This document shows positions 34,451 through 42,615 of a stretch of 64,000 bases of DNA, one piece after another. Source of the DNA: Neobacillus bataviensis (GTDB taxonomy: Bacteria; Bacillota; Bacilli; Bacillales_B; DSM-18226). A program made the position numbers and the translations under genes. The notes under the pieces were generated by a model. The model did no database searches, had not been told where the DNA came from, and worked only from the letters and a program-made list of their open reading frames with translations. The DNA is taken from positions 434,001 through 498,000 of the forward strand of contig NZ_JAHXYW010000004.1 in NCBI RefSeq assembly GCF_019969725.1, in the 5' to 3' direction. Each line of letters starts with the position of its first letter. Position 1 is the stretch's first letter.

Positions 34451-34954
34451 CATCTTTAAAGACCGATATCTTTCCTCAATGACCTCTGTTCTGTCCCTTA
34501 ATCTATGGCGGTCGACCAGTTCCACGTTGGTAATATCACTTTTTTTCCCCCATTGGAAGCCCTGCTCTTCACAAAATAATTTACAACTCTCAATTAGAAA
34601 GGGGTCACTAATCGGCAAATTGATGCTCATATATTCTTTTTTCCCTTTGATGACTGATAATTGCTTCATTAATAATTCATGAAGCAGCTGTTGATTAAGG
34701 CCAAGACTAGTAACGGAGACTGTTTTTGATTCTAATATTTTTATTGCTTTTTCTAATGTTCTTACAGCCCCATTATAATTTCCGCGGCGGTAATGATAGC
34801 ATGATACTGCCAATTGTATAAGACCGACCCAAATGGATTCTTTGTTACCTGGGTCAGTTTTTTTCCAAAATTCTTCAAGGATCTCATGACACTCAAAATA
34901 ATCCCTGTCACCATGAAAGTGGGCTAAAAATTGAACATATTCTATTGGGTACAA
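34433..34954 (-). CDS. ypuF: DUF309 protein YpuF
   Basis: This is a 173-residue helical protein with the DUF309 signature FHGDRDYFECHEILEEFWK (about residues 13-31) and later WVGLIQLAVSCYHYRRGNYNGA. The His/Glu pattern suggests a small four-helix, possibly metal-binding fold. Function is unknown. It starts behind GGGGGGATACCTT and faces scpA. Position between the ribT/lysA region and scpA matches B. subtilis ypuF. Confidence 0.9.
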   Translation of the reverse strand: MYPIEYVQFLAHFHGDRDYFECHEILEEFWKKTDPGNKESIWVGLIQLAVSCYHYRRGNYNGAVRTLEKAIKILESKTVSVTSLGLNQQLLHELLMKQLSVIKGKKEYMSINLPISDPFLIESCKLFCEEQGFQWGKKSDITNVELVDRHRLRDRTEVIEERYRSLKMRKSSE

Positions 34955-35004
34955 GGTATCCCCCCTAAAAAATGAATGTATGTATAGTTTAGCATAAACA
35001 ATCT

Positions 35005-35031
35005 AAAAAGCCCGTCAATCATAACGGGCTT
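35005..35031 (-). terminator. Terminator of the yjcZ-type gene
   Basis: On the minus strand AAGCCCG/CGGGCTT with a 10-base loop is followed by five T residues. Confidence 0.8.
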
Positions 35032-35063
35032 CTAGTTCTAATCCATTCTTCAAGGTTTGTGCC

Positions 35064-35153
35064 TTAGTAAATCCAGGAAGCACCAACAATAATTAATAAA
35101 ATGAATAGAACTACGATTAAAGCAAATCCGGCACCATATCCGCCATCAGCCAT
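35064..35153 (-). CDS. YjcZ family sporulation protein
   Basis: This is a 29-residue peptide MADGGYGAGFALIVVLFILL plus IIVGASWIY, preceded by a strong TAGGAGG. The glycine-tyrosine-rich start and a single hydrophobic helix ending in W-I-Y are the mark of the YjcZ family of very small sporulation proteins. It has its own terminator and lies between ypuF and scpA. The family is known from Bacillus spores; molecular role unknown. Confidence 0.85.
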   Translation of the reverse strand: MADGGYGAGFALIVVLFILLIIVGASWIY

Positions 35154-35340
35154 AATAAATACCTCCTAAAAAGTTTTTGTTCTTTACCTTGTCATCATAT
35201 GTAGGGTATTTGTCCATTGTTTGGGCAGACATCATGATTACATAATAAAGCTGTTATGTTTTGTTTTTTCTATTGGATAACCTAGATTGAATCCTCTATA
35301 CTATTAATAGTCTAAGTAAAAAGAATTTTGGTGAGAAACG

Positions 35341-36111
35341 ATGCCATATCAGGTGAAAATTGATGCATTTGAGGGACCGCTGGACTTGCTCCTTCATTTA
35401 ATTAATCGGCTCGAAATTGATATTTATGATATTCCTGTTGCCCAAATTACGGAGCAATACTTGCTTTATATTAAAACCATGAACGAATTAAAACTCGATA
35501 TAGCCAGTGAGTATTTAGTAATCGCGGCAACATTGCTGGAAATAAAGAGTAAAATGCTGCTGCCAAAGCATGAAGAAGAAACTAATGATGATGTCGATGA
35601 GTTTTCGTATGAAGAAGATCCAAGAGATGAGCTTGTAGAACGTTTGATTGAGTACCGTAAATATAAAGAGGCTGCCCATGATTTAAAATCAATGGAAGAA
35701 GAACGTGGTCTAATGTACACAAAGCCGCCTAGTGATTTGTCTGATTATGTAAAAGATATACGACCAGAAAAGACAGAGTTAAATGTATCCTTATATGACA
35801 TGTTAGCGGCTTTTCAAAAATTATTAAGAAGGAAAAAGCTGCAGCGACCGATGGCAACAAAAATTGCACGGCAAGAGATATCAATTGAGAAAAGAATGAC
35901 AGAAATACTAGATGAACTAAAACAGCTAAAAGGAAGGAAGAACTTTAACGAATTATTTCCTTACCCGGCAAAAGACCATGTTGTCGTCACTTTTTTAGCC
36001 ATTTTGGAGCTGATTAAAAGAAAAGAAGTTGACGTCGAACAGCAAGAAAATTTCGGTGAAATTTTTGTAGAAGCTGTAAAGAAAGGAGCAAATGTGGTTG
36101 GAAATTATTAA
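35341..36111 (+). CDS. scpA: Segregation and condensation protein A
   Basis: This is the 256-residue kleisin subunit of the SMC complex. The N-terminal helical domain is [24 protein letters not shown] (residues 9-32), the linker is acidic ([16 protein letters not shown]) and the C-terminal winged-helix reads [16 protein letters not shown] (about 226-241). It bridges SMC heads and binds ScpB for chromosome condensation. It overlaps scpB by 20 bases. Confidence 0.96.
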   Translation: MPYQVKIDAFEGPLDLLLHLINRLEIDIYDIPVAQITEQYLLYIKTMNELKLDIASEYLVIAATLLEIKSKMLLPKHEEETNDDVDEFSYEEDPRDELVERLIEYRKYKEAAHDLKSMEEERGLMYTKPPSDLSDYVKDIRPEKTELNVSLYDMLAAFQKLLRRKKLQRPMATKIARQEISIEKRMTEILDELKQLKGRKNFNELFPYPAKDHVVVTFLAILELIKRKEVDVEQQENFGEIFVEAVKKGANVVGNY

Positions 36112-36685
36112 TTGGAGCAGTATTCTTGAAAGCCTTTTGTTTGCAGCCGGCGATGAAGGCCTTTCACTTAAACAATTAGCTGAGGTCTTAGACATAGATG
36201 AAATAAAGGCAAATGAAATTATTGAGGTATTAAAGCAGGAATATGATGAGGATGAAAATAGAGGAATAATTGTTGTTCAGCTTGCGGGAACCTATCAGTT
36301 GGCAACGAAGAAGGAAAATGCCCCGTATTTAAAAAAGCTGGTCGATTCCCCTAATAATTCGACTCTTTCTCAAGCCGCCTTGGAGACGCTGGCTATTATC
36401 GCCTACAAACAGCCAATCACTCGTGCTGAAATTGAAGAAATTCGCGGTGTAAAAACAGAAAGACCGTTGCATACACTTGTATCAAAAGCATTAATAAAAG
36501 AAGTAGGCCGCGCTGAAGGAACAGGAAGAGCTTATTTATATGGTACCACGAAAGAGTTTCTTGATTATTTTGGATTAAAAAGTGTTGATGAGCTTCCTAA
36601 GCTTCCGGAAAAAGTGGAGGATGATTTTATTCAAGAAGAAGCAGATTTATTTTTTGAGAAATTCCAAGAAACAATTAACTCTTAA
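36092..36685 (+). CDS. scpB: Segregation and condensation protein B
   Basis: This is a 197-residue dimeric winged-helix protein that binds Scp[25 protein letters not shown] (about residues 9-32) is the first winged helix. The second includes [29 protein letters not shown], the family signature. The ATG at 36092 aligns with relatives, though AAAGGAG is only 3 bases away; a TTG at 36098 is the alternative. Cytosolic, in the scpAB operon. Confidence 0.95.
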   Translation: MWLEIINWSSILESLLFAAGDEGLSLKQLAEVLDIDEIKANEIIEVLKQEYDEDENRGIIVVQLAGTYQLATKKENAPYLKKLVDSPNNSTLSQAALETLAIIAYKQPITRAEIEEIRGVKTERPLHTLVSKALIKEVGRAEGTGRAYLYGTTKEFLDYFGLKSVDELPKLPEKVEDDFIQEEADLFFEKFQETINS

Positions 36686-36780
36686 AATACAATCAAATCA
36701 TCAGAATTTATGCTAAAATAAAAATAAGATTTCAAAATTTTTTAACATGGTTGTGCATTTCGATAAGGAGCGGGATTAAG

Positions 36781-37200
36781 TTGCTAATTAAAGAGTGTAA
36801 AGGGTTCGAATTAGAAAAAGAAAAATCCAATACCTCAGAGGATTTTTTTAACAGAAGTGAAGTGACCTTTATTGAAAATGGGGAAGAAAGGACGCTCCAT
36901 GTTTTATATGTAAGGTATTTTGATGAGTGTCTCCAAGAATTTACACCGTACACAACGGACCCTATTATGTCAGGACAAGGTCTTGAAGTGACTTTTAAAG
37001 ATATCGTTGCCCTTGTATGTTTATTGAAAAATCCCGGCTTACGCGGGCGCAAACGTCTTTATCTTAATTCAAAGTATGAATTTGCATCGTATTTTCAAGA
37101 TATTGATTTTAAAAAATTACCTGAAGTTTTTCAGTCACTTAAGCAGAAAAATAGCCATGAGATTCGTTCTCCGCTAGAGTTTATATTACAGCCTAAATAA
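36781..37200 (+). CDS. Unrecognised 139-residue protein between scpB and ypuI
   Basis: TTG at 36781 lies 10 bases behind AAGGAG and gives MLIKECKGFELEKEKS; an in-frame TTG at 36751 has no ribosome binding site. No signal peptide or membrane helix is seen. The protein mixes beta segments (VTFIENGEERTLHVLYVRYFD) with a basic GLRGRKRLYLN near residue 91. No catalytic motif is visible and I do not recognise a family. It is codirectional with scpAB and ypuI, 95 bases after scpB and 32 before ypuI, so it may be cotranscribed with ypuI. Confidence 0.75.
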   Translation: MLIKECKGFELEKEKSNTSEDFFNRSEVTFIENGEERTLHVLYVRYFDECLQEFTPYTTDPIMSGQGLEVTFKDIVALVCLLKNPGLRGRKRLYLNSKYEFASYFQDIDFKKLPEVFQSLKQKNSHEIRSPLEFILQPK

Positions 37201-37232
37201 ATTCAAATTGGATAAATTCCAGGGGGTAAATA

Positions 37233-37721
37233 ATGGGAAATTCATTAGTAAAATCTCAGCTTAATGATGTGAAAGGTTTTTTAACTAAGACCATTACAAC
37301 ATTAGAGGATTTCTTAAATGAAACCACAATTAAAGGGTTCAATCTAGAAAATGAAGAAGATCAATCGTACATTAAATTAATTTTTTCAAATCTAAGAAAA
37401 CTAATTGTTTATAGTGAAGAAGGTTTGGAGGCTTGTTCCGTTATTTTGCAAAGTGAACCTTTTCAAAAAGCCGCAGCCGAAAAAACTTTATATAAGATTT
37501 ACCACAATTGCATCGAAGAGTTCTTTGCTCCTAAAAATGATGCTTGGTTCGAAAATAGCCGATCTGCTTATACTGGCAGAAACGCCATTAAATACTATCG
37601 GAATGTGCCAGAAGCAGTAAGTCTGCTGATCAAAAGTCTTGAGGGCGAATTCCAGCGGATTAGAGAAGAACTTGAATATTATGAAACAGATTACCGGACA
37701 AAAATGATTCAATCTAAATAG
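37233..37721 (+). CDS. ypuI: YpuI family protein (DUF3907)
   Basis: This is a 162-residue all-helical cytosolic protein. Motifs YHNCIEEFFAPKNDAWFENSR and AYTGRNAIKYY (about residues 113-123) are characteristic of the YpuI group. Function is unknown. ATG behind CAGGGGG. Position downstream of scpAB matches B. subtilis. A strong terminator follows. Confidence 0.9.
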   Translation: MGNSLVKSQLNDVKGFLTKTITTLEDFLNETTIKGFNLENEEDQSYIKLIFSNLRKLIVYSEEGLEACSVILQSEPFQKAAAEKTLYKIYHNCIEEFFAPKNDAWFENSRSAYTGRNAIKYYRNVPEAVSLLIKSLEGEFQRIREELEYYETDYRTKMIQSK

Positions 37722-37729
37722 AAAAAATG

Positions 37730-37769
37730 AAAGCTGCCATTGGTTACAGTAATACCAATGGCAGCTTTT
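37730..37769 (+). terminator. Terminator after ypuI
   Basis: AAAGCTGCCATTGG/CCAATGGCAGCTTT is a 14-bp perfect stem with a 10-base loop and T-run. Confidence 0.95.
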
Positions 37770-37840
37770 TTTGGGTTCTTAATAGACTAAAATTTTCATA
37801 CTATTTATGTAGATTTACAGCATAAATGGGAGTGGATAAC

Positions 37841-38731
37841 ATGGAACGGTTTAGCCGCTATGTGACTGAATTATTTGAATGGAATGAACAAATGAAACAA
37901 TTTCTTCGTTCAGAAGCAGTCGGTAATAACTCTGAATTATGGGAACAGCTTGATGCATTTACGGAATTAATAGAAGGGACAAATCGAGAGCTGTCTAATG
38001 AGGAGCTGCTTTCACTTCAAACGAAAGCAGAGAACATCCATGAACAAATGGAAACCTATTTTAAACGGAAGCAGGAAATCGGGCAGCTTTGGGTAGTTGA
38101 TAAGACAATTCCGCCTGGAGGACATTCTTTACCGGAGCTATCTTATTCATATAACGCATTGGAGCCGTATATTTCAGAGGAAATTATGAGGCTTCACCAT
38201 GACAAACACCACCGTTCCTATGTCGACGGTTTGAATAAGGCCGAACTTAATCTCAAAAAGGCAAGAGAAACGAATGATTTTTCGCTTATTAAGCATTGGT
38301 CAAGGGAACTCGCTTTTCATGGATCGGGTCATTACCTTCATACAATTTTTTGGAAAAATATGAGCCCAAATGGTGGCGGAAATCCCCATGGACCTCTTAA
38401 AGAGGAAATAGAAAATTATTTTGGCAGCTTTACAGCTTTTAAAAAACAGTTTTCTGAAGCGGCAAAGCAAGTGGAAGGAGTCGGCTGGGCGCTATTGGTC
38501 TGGTCACCAAGAGCAAGGCATCTGGAAGTTTTACAATCCGAACGGCATATGCTTTTAACCCAGTGGGATACCATACCACTGCTTGTTTTAGATGTTTGGG
38601 AGCATGCCTATTATCTTCAATATAAAAACAAGCGGGCAGACTATGTAGATAATTGGTGGAATGTTGTGAACTGGAGCGATGTTGAAATGAGATTTGAAAA
38701 AGCAGCAGATATAAAATGGCCGGCTTTTTAG
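37841..38731 (+). CDS. sodF: Superoxide dismutase, Fe/Mn family, with N-terminal extension
   Basis: This is a 296-residue SOD of the SodF type. About 90 extra helical residues precede the catalytic domain, which starts at LPELSYSYNALEPYIS. Metal ligands are the histidine in LHHDKHHRSYV, the histidine in GHYLHTIFW, and Asp/His in DVWEHAYYLQYKN, the SOD signature. It dismutates superoxide. ATG at 37841 lies behind GGGAGTGG; an ATG 15 bases upstream precedes that site. B. subtilis has a SodF of similar layout elsewhere; here it sits between ypuI and dacB. Confidence 0.93.
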   Translation: MERFSRYVTELFEWNEQMKQFLRSEAVGNNSELWEQLDAFTELIEGTNRELSNEELLSLQTKAENIHEQMETYFKRKQEIGQLWVVDKTIPPGGHSLPELSYSYNALEPYISEEIMRLHHDKHHRSYVDGLNKAELNLKKARETNDFSLIKHWSRELAFHGSGHYLHTIFWKNMSPNGGGNPHGPLKEEIENYFGSFTAFKKQFSEAAKQVEGVGWALLVWSPRARHLEVLQSERHMLLTQWDTIPLLVLDVWEHAYYLQYKNKRADYVDNWWNVVNWSDVEMRFEKAADIKWPAF

Positions 38732-38742
38732 GTACTTGGAAT

Positions 38743-38772
38743 GGCAACTGCCAATTGGCAGCTTGCCTTTTT
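38743..38772 (+). terminator. Terminator after sodF
   Basis: GGCAACTGCC-AATT-GGCAGCTTGCC forms a strong stem with one internal mismatch, followed by TTTTTC. Confidence 0.85.
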
Positions 38773-38848
38773 CTATGGGTTATTGTCATAACAAGCCTTG
38801 TCCTGCATAAACTTTTATAAAATAAAAGAAGGGGACGAGGTAAATCTA

Positions 38849-39994
38849 ATGAGAATGATTTCAAAGCTAGTCATTTTTTTCCTCATGGTCTCAATACTCG
38901 TTGCTAACATTCCTCAAAAGGTGGATGCTTCCCTTGGAGTAAGTGCTGCAAGTGCTGTACTCATAGAGCAGAAGACTGGACGAGTCCTATATGAAAAAGA
39001 TGCGCACACAAAAAGGAGAATTGCCAGTATAACGAAAATCATGACGGCAGTTCTGGCGATTGAATCAGGAAAAATGAATCAATATGTTAAAGTCAGTGAG
39101 CAGGCAACCCGTGCCGAAGGGTCATCGGTTTATTTAAAACCTGGAGAAAAAATTAAACTGAGTGACTTGGTATATGGGTTGATGCTAAGATCCGGAAATG
39201 ATACCGCAGTAGCCATCGCCGAATATGTGGGCGGTAGTGTTGATGGCTTTGCCTATTTAATGAATCAAAAGGCCAGGGAAATCGGAATGTTTGATACTCA
39301 TTTTTCCAACCCGCATGGACTTGATGACCATGAGGATCACTATTCCTCTGCCTATGATATGGCTATTTTAATGCGTTATGCGATGCAAGATAAAACGTTC
39401 GCGAAAATCTCGGGGACAAAGGTACACCGGGCCCCTAACCCAACAGAAGCATGGGATCGTGTTTGGAAGAACAAAAACCGGCTGCTGACAAAATATAAAT
39501 ATGCCACAGGTGGAAAAACCGGCTATACAAAGCTGGCAAAAAGAACGCTTGTAACAACCGCAACAAAAGGGGATATGAGTTTAGTAGCCGTTACCTTGAA
39601 TGATTCCAATGATTGGGATGACCACATCTCCATGTACGAAGATGGCTTTAGAAACTATGATATGGCTGAGGTTATAGAAAAGGGGAAAATTAATGTAACG
39701 ACCAATAAGGTGTATAAAAATCATTTGTTTGTAAAAAAAACAATTGTGTATCCTGCTACGAGCGAGGAAATGGATTTATTTTCAGTGAAATATAAATTGA
39801 ACAAGCCAGAGAAAAAATGGAACATTGGAAAGAAAACCGAGCAAATAGTTGGTAAGGCTGCCGTCTATTTGGATGGCAGAATGGTTACTGAAACTCCTAT
39901 TTACTATCAAAAAGTAAAAGAAGAGAAGCAAGGGCTGCTTGATTCTGTTAAAGAAATTTTCTATTCCATTATAGGTGTGAACGCAAATGGTTAA
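38849..39994 (+). CDS. dacB: Sporulation D-alanyl-D-alanine carboxypeptidase DacB (PBP5*)
   Basis: This is a 381-residue exported carboxypeptidase. The signal peptide ends near residue 27 (VDA). Ser60-Lys63 forms the SITK motif, SGN lies in LRSGNDTAVA and KTG in TGGKTGYTKLAK. The mother-cell enzyme trims spore cortex peptidoglycan and is sigma-E dependent in B. subtilis. ATG at 38849 follows GACGAGG at 8 bases; a longer frame upstream is not translated. It overlaps spmA by 8 bases and forms the dacB-spmA-spmB operon. Confidence 0.96.
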   Translation: MRMISKLVIFFLMVSILVANIPQKVDASLGVSAASAVLIEQKTGRVLYEKDAHTKRRIASITKIMTAVLAIESGKMNQYVKVSEQATRAEGSSVYLKPGEKIKLSDLVYGLMLRSGNDTAVAIAEYVGGSVDGFAYLMNQKAREIGMFDTHFSNPHGLDDHEDHYSSAYDMAILMRYAMQDKTFAKISGTKVHRAPNPTEAWDRVWKNKNRLLTKYKYATGGKTGYTKLAKRTLVTTATKGDMSLVAVTLNDSNDWDDHISMYEDGFRNYDMAEVIEKGKINVTTNKVYKNHLFVKKTIVYPATSEEMDLFSVKYKLNKPEKKWNIGKKTEQIVGKAAVYLDGRMVTETPIYYQKVKEEKQGLLDSVKEIFYSIIGVNANG

Positions 39995-40574
39995 TTATAT
40001 ATGGGTTTTCATGACTATCGTTGGGATCGTTTTCGCGGCTTTTAACGGAACAATGGAGGCAGTAAATAAGGCAGTGTTTGATGGAGCTAAAGAGGCTGTG
40101 ACCCTATGTATCGGATTAATCAGTGTCCTTGTCTTTTGGCTTGGAATGATGCGGATTGCTGAGGAATCGGGCCTCCTCGAACGGTTGTCGAAGCTATTCC
40201 GGCCTCTTGTAAAGATCCTATTCCCGGATGTACCAGCCAACCACCCTGCAATGGGGTATATATTGTCCAACATGATTTCTAATATGTTCGGTTTGGGAAA
40301 TGCGGCCACACCTCTTGGCATAAAAGCAATGGAAGAATTAAAAAAGATAAATGGCGGGAAAAATACAGCGAGCAGGTCCATGGTCACCTTTTTAGCCATC
40401 AATACTGCAAGCATAACAATTATTCCAACCACCGTTATTGCTATCAGGATGAATTATAAATCCATTTCCCCAACAGAAATTGTTGTTCCTACCATAATCG
40501 CTACTATACTTTCAGCAATAGGTGCCATTCTCATAGATCGTTATTTTTATTATCGCAGAAGCCGAAAAGGGTGA
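39987..40574 (+). CDS. spmA: Spore maturation protein A
   Basis: This 195-residue membrane protein of the nucleoside-recognition (gate) domain family starts MVNYIWVFMTIVGIVFAAFNG. It contains MISNMFGLGNAATPLGIKAMEEL (about residues 92-114), the conserved gate region. With SpmB it is needed for proper spore core dehydration. It overlaps dacB and ends right at spmB. Confidence 0.95.
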   Translation: MVNYIWVFMTIVGIVFAAFNGTMEAVNKAVFDGAKEAVTLCIGLISVLVFWLGMMRIAEESGLLERLSKLFRPLVKILFPDVPANHPAMGYILSNMISNMFGLGNAATPLGIKAMEELKKINGGKNTASRSMVTFLAINTASITIIPTTVIAIRMNYKSISPTEIVVPTIIATILSAIGAILIDRYFYYRRSRKG

Positions 40575-40579
40575 ACTAT

Positions 40580-41116
40580 ATGGGGCTGATTTCGGGGCTT
40601 TCGCTTACTTTTATCCCACTGTTAATCGGATTTATTCTATTATACGGAACTTTTAAACAAGTTCCAACCTATGAAAGTTTTGTTGAAGGCGGCAAAGAGG
40701 GGATAAAAATTGCCATTACCATCATTCCCTTTCTAGTCGGCATGCTCGTAGCCATCTCCATATTTCGGGCCTCAGGAGCATTAGATGCTTTAATGCATTG
40801 GATTCGTCCTTTTATGAAGTCAATTGGAGTACCAGCTGAAATCGTGCCGTTATTGTTCATTAGACCAATTTCTGGCACAGCTGCACTTGGAATGACAAGT
40901 GATTTAATTGCTGTATACGGGCCAGATTCCTTTATTGGCAGACTTGCTTCGGTGCTGCAAGGAAGCACAGATACTACATTTTACGTATTAACCGTTTATT
41001 TTGGTGCAGTTGGGATAAAAAAAATGGGAGATGCTTTAAAGGTAGGACTCCTCGCCGATGTATTCGGAATCATAGTTTCAATTGTTGTTGTAGTCCTAAT
41101 ATTTGGAACAAAGTAG
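40580..41116 (+). CDS. spmB: Spore maturation protein B
   Basis: This is a 178-residue membrane protein, partner of SpmA and of the same fold family. It has LYGTFKQVPTYESFVEGGKEGI and the conserved RPISGTAALGMTSDLIAVYGPDSF (about residues 96-119). ATG at 40580 lies behind AAGGGTGA; an in-frame GTG at 40571 overlaps the spmA stop. Last gene of the dacB operon. Confidence 0.95.
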   Translation: MGLISGLSLTFIPLLIGFILLYGTFKQVPTYESFVEGGKEGIKIAITIIPFLVGMLVAISIFRASGALDALMHWIRPFMKSIGVPAEIVPLLFIRPISGTAALGMTSDLIAVYGPDSFIGRLASVLQGSTDTTFYVLTVYFGAVGIKKMGDALKVGLLADVFGIIVSIVVVVLIFGTK

Positions 41117-41234
41117 GTTCTCTTGATTGAATCTACTTTTTTAATGCGTATTCATAAAACCCGCTACTTTGAAAAGTGAAGGATTTGTGTCATAATTCAT
41201 TAGGATAGAATGGATTAATTTTGAGGTGAAAAAT

Positions 41235-41972
41235 TTGGAAAGATTGCAAAAAGTAATAGCTCGAGCTGGTGTTGCATCAAGAAGAAAAGCGGAGGAGTTA
41301 ATTAAAGAAGGAAGAGTTAAAGTAAATGGCACGGTTGTTAAGGAACTCGGTGTCAAGGTATCTTCTTCCGATAGAGTAGAAGTGAATGAAATCCAAATCG
41401 AGAAAGAAGAACCTGTCTATTTTCTTTTATATAAACCAAGAGGAGTCATTTCAAGTGTCAGTGACGACAAAGGAAGAAAGGTTGTAACTGATTTCTTTTC
41501 AGAATTTAAAGAAAGAATCTTTCCGGTTGGTAGACTGGACTATGATACATCAGGATTATTGTTATTAACCAATGATGGAGAATTTGCTAACTTACTGATG
41601 CATCCAAGAAATGAAATTGAAAAAGTGTATGTTGCCAAAACCAAAGGAATTCCCCAAAGAGAAAACATTAGAAAATTGGAAAAGGGAATTAAGCTGGAAG
41701 ACGGTAAAACAGCACCTGCTAAAGTAAAGGTTCTTTCGGTAGATAAGAAGAAACAAACAGCCATTGTCGAGATAAGCATTCATGAAGGCCGCAACCGTCA
41801 AGTTAGAAGAATGTTTGAAGCTATTGGTCACGAGGTTGTGAAATTAAAGCGGGAACGATATGCTTTCTTAACCTTAAATGGCTTGAAGGCGGGAGAGGCA
41901 AGAGAACTAACTCCGCATGAAGTAAAACAATTACGAACTCTTGCAAATGATGTTTCTAAAAAAAATTCATAG
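41235..41972 (+). CDS. rluB: 23S rRNA pseudouridine synthase B
   Basis: This is a 245-residue enzyme with an N-terminal S4 RNA-binding domain (residues 1-50, RKAEELIKEGRVKVNG) and a RsuA-type catalytic domain. The catalytic aspartate is Asp102 in GRLDYDTSGLLLLTND. It modifies a uridine in helix 93 of 23S rRNA. The TTG at 41235 is the start: GAGGTG lies 7 bases upstream and the product starts MERLQKVIARAGVASR as in relatives. It precedes the res operon as in B. subtilis. Confidence 0.95.
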   Translation: MERLQKVIARAGVASRRKAEELIKEGRVKVNGTVVKELGVKVSSSDRVEVNEIQIEKEEPVYFLLYKPRGVISSVSDDKGRKVVTDFFSEFKERIFPVGRLDYDTSGLLLLTNDGEFANLLMHPRNEIEKVYVAKTKGIPQRENIRKLEKGIKLEDGKTAPAKVKVLSVDKKKQTAIVEISIHEGRNRQVRRMFEAIGHEVVKLKRERYAFLTLNGLKAGEARELTPHEVKQLRTLANDVSKKNS

Positions 41973-42070
41973 AACCGTCACAATTCGCAGTGAGGGTTTA
42001 CACTATGACAGGATTGAAAAATGATATAATTTAGACTAACTGTGTCAGGAGATTTAATGGAGGGTTGGGA

Positions 42071-42595
42071 ATGAAAAAACGGCGATTAGTAATCCGAACG
42101 GTAATATTACTTGTTCTAGGTGCAGCCGTTATCTATACGCTGTATGCTAATTTTACAAAAGACAATAAATTAAAAGTTGCGGTTGGTGAAACGGCTCCGG
42201 ATTTTGTTTTAACCGATATGCAAGGAAACAAGCATCGCCTTTCAGATTACCGTGGACAAGGGGTATTTTTGAATTTTTGGGGAACCTGGTGCCCGCCTTG
42301 TAAGAAGGAAATGCCATATATCAATAATCAATATCAGCAATTTAAGGACAAAGGGGTTCAGGTTTTATCCGTTGATATCCAAGAATCTGAACTTGCTGTT
42401 AATCAATTTGCTGAACACTACAAGCTTGATTTTCCGATTATGATTGATACTGATAAAGAAGTAATGACTGCCTATGGAATTGATCCATTGCCAGCTACCT
42501 TCTTGATTGATAAAAACGGCAAGGTGATTAAATACAATACTGGAGAAATGTCTGAGGCTACTGTCAGGGATTTTATGGAGAAAATTAAACCTTAG
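42071..42595 (+). CDS. resA: Thiol-disulfide oxidoreductase ResA
   Basis: This is a 174-residue membrane-anchored thioredoxin-like protein. One N-terminal helix (residues 8-27) precedes the extracytoplasmic domain, with active site Cys74-Pro-Pro-Cys77 in GTWCPPCKKEMP. It reduces the apocytochrome c heme-binding cysteines before heme attachment. B. subtilis ResA has CEPC at the same residues, so the glutamate inside the active site is replaced by proline here. ATG at 42071 lies behind GGAGGG. First gene of resABC. Confidence 0.95.
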   Translation: MKKRRLVIRTVILLVLGAAVIYTLYANFTKDNKLKVAVGETAPDFVLTDMQGNKHRLSDYRGQGVFLNFWGTWCPPCKKEMPYINNQYQQFKDKGVQVLSVDIQESELAVNQFAEHYKLDFPIMIDTDKEVMTAYGIDPLPATFLIDKNGKVIKYNTGEMSEATVRDFMEKIKP

Positions 42596-42615
42596 ATTAC
42601 AGGGAGTTTTTTACA

